NCBI RefSeq assembly: GCF_020731415.2
Contig: NZ_CP088273.1
Coordinates: 2,609,001-2,673,000, forward strand
Direction: 5' to 3'
DNA: 64,000 nt
DNA from: Phyllobacterium sp. T1293
GTDB lineage: Bacteria > Pseudomonadota > Alphaproteobacteria > Rhizobiales > Rhizobiaceae
The notes below the pieces were generated by a model. It saw only the letters and a list, made by a program, of their open reading frames with translations. It was not told the DNA's origin and made no database searches. Shown piece by piece: positions 63,247-64,000 of the stretch; position 1 is the stretch's first letter, and each line of letters starts with the position of its first letter. The translations under genes and the position numbers were made by a program.

Positions 63247-64000
63247 ATGTTTCTTTCTATCATTATTTCAATCGTCGCGCTGATTGTAGCGGCAACTGCG
63301 CGGCAGCAAATCAGTGTACTGCGCAAGCAGGTTGAGCAATTGCAGCAGCAAATTGCCGGGACACTCCAGCCTGCACCCATAGGGCGCGAGAATAGTAAAA
63401 CGGCTCGCCGGTTCCGGGAAGATGAGCCTTTAACGACCATCGCCACACCCCAGGTTCCCGCCGCCGAGCCCGTAGGGCCACCAATACGAGCAGTAGCCGC
63501 CTCCGCTCGACTCGATCCCAAAAAGGTCGCCGAGATCATGTCCGGCAAATCCGCAAGCGCGCCGGTTACGGTCAAGGCGACGCCCGCAGCAGGTACTCCA
63601 GCCGAACAGCCAAAGAAAAAATCCTATGGCGATTTCGAGCGGTCGCTAGGCCGCAACTGGCCAGTCTGGATCGGCGGTGTCGCGCTTTTCCTCGGCGGTA
63701 TCTTCGTCGTGCAGTATTCCATCGAAAATGAGCTGCTCGGGCCGGGTATCCGGCTTTGCCTCGGCGCTCTTTTTGGCCTGCTGCTTTTGGGCGCGGGTGA
63801 ATATCTGCGCCGCAAGGAAAAGCCACTCGGCCTTTCCGTTACCGGTCCTGACTATATTCCCGGCGTTCTGACCGCCGCAGGTTCGGCGGCACTCTTTGCC
63901 GTCGTCTATGCCGCCCATGGCATTTATGGCTTTATCGGCACCTCCACTGCCTTTATAGCGCTCGGAGCTGTTGGCCTTGCGACACTCGCCCTGGCCATCA
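63247..64000 (+). CDS. DUF2339 multi-pass membrane protein (partial)
   Basis: Runs off the window; 251 codons are visible. Begins MFLSIIISIVALIVAATARQ, a first helix, then a coiled coil (ISVLRKQVEQLQQQIAGT), a variable Pro/Ala-rich region, the conserved SYGDFERSLGRNWPVWIGGV, and then successive helices. SRLG-NWPVWIGG with the following GGIFVVQYS is the DUF2339 signature of large polytopic proteins. Function unknown. The predecessor gene ends 71 bases earlier. Confidence 0.85.
   Translation, partial: MFLSIIISIVALIVAATARQQISVLRKQVEQLQQQIAGTLQPAPIGRENSKTARRFREDEPLTTIATPQVPAAEPVGPPIRAVAASARLDPKKVAEIMSGKSASAPVTVKATPAAGTPAEQPKKKSYGDFERSLGRNWPVWIGGVALFLGGIFVVQYSIENELLGPGIRLCLGALFGLLLLGAGEYLRRKEKPLGLSVTGPDYIPGVLTAAGSAALFAVVYAAHGIYGFIGTSTAFIALGAVGLATLALAI

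Overview
The window reads as chromosomal DNA of an alphaproteobacterium of the order Hyphomicrobiales, most likely the Brucella/Ochrobactrum group. Pointers are an Omp2-type porin with the Brucella-like mature N-terminus, a DUF930 protein, the fmt-truA-dapE-dapD and rpmH-rnpA-yidC-engB blocks, and coding that is mostly GC-rich with short intergenic gaps. No CRISPR array, rRNA operon or prophage structural module is visible. The assignment rests on recognition, not on a database search.

Layout. 1-12.6 kb is housekeeping: def (tail)-fmt-GNAT-truA, dapE and dapD of lysine/peptidoglycan biosynthesis, a ketopantoate-reductase-like gene, an MHS-type transporter, a LOG-family hydrolase, a HAD pyrimidine 5'-nucleotidase, a diguanylate cyclase, phhA with a divergent Lrp/AsnC regulator, and argB. 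12.7-21.4 kb holds an ECF sigma/anti-sigma pair, engB, yidC, rnpA, rpmH, an orphan histidine kinase, cardiolipin synthase and an EEP-fold hydrolase. 21.4-26.9 kb is a probable D-lysine/pipecolate catabolic cluster (FAD oxidase, LysR, HglS, aminoadipate semialdehyde dehydrogenase). 27-30.3 kb carries an MHYT-PAS-GGDEF-EAL protein and two small exported proteins, one histidine-rich.

30.5-37.5 kb is a degraded genomic island. It lies between two identical 104-bp direct repeats. The right repeat is the start of an intact tRNA-Arg(CCG); the left repeat ends inside the anticodon arm of a truncated copy. The island holds an IS30-family element, a frameshifted HEPN-like gene, an intact ABC exporter, a secreted ClpP-like/PAN-domain protein, orphan coding fragments, a truncated HNH-type gene, and a 5' half of a tRNA-Ser that is also cut in the anticodon arm. 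No integrase is visible.

37.7-64 kb returns to core or variable chromosome: porin, unknown Rossmann-like protein, fatty acid desaturase, stress-type small membrane proteins, ankyrin and DUF930 proteins, a small transporter/ArsR/cupin locus with a twin operator, two VOC proteins, EamA and MFS exporters, a GST, an uncharacterised polytopic membrane protein facing an operon of three similar-sized anchored periplasmic proteins, a lipoprotein D,D-carboxypeptidase, a gntR-dctP-dctQ-dctM-dehydrogenase TRAP uptake operon, a lytic transglycosylase lipoprotein and the start of a DUF2339 protein.

The most unusual features are the two 5' tRNA halves both broken at the anticodon arm, the mosaic of broken genes at the right end of the island, the protease-PAN fusion, and the three-gene periplasmic operon with no recognised function.
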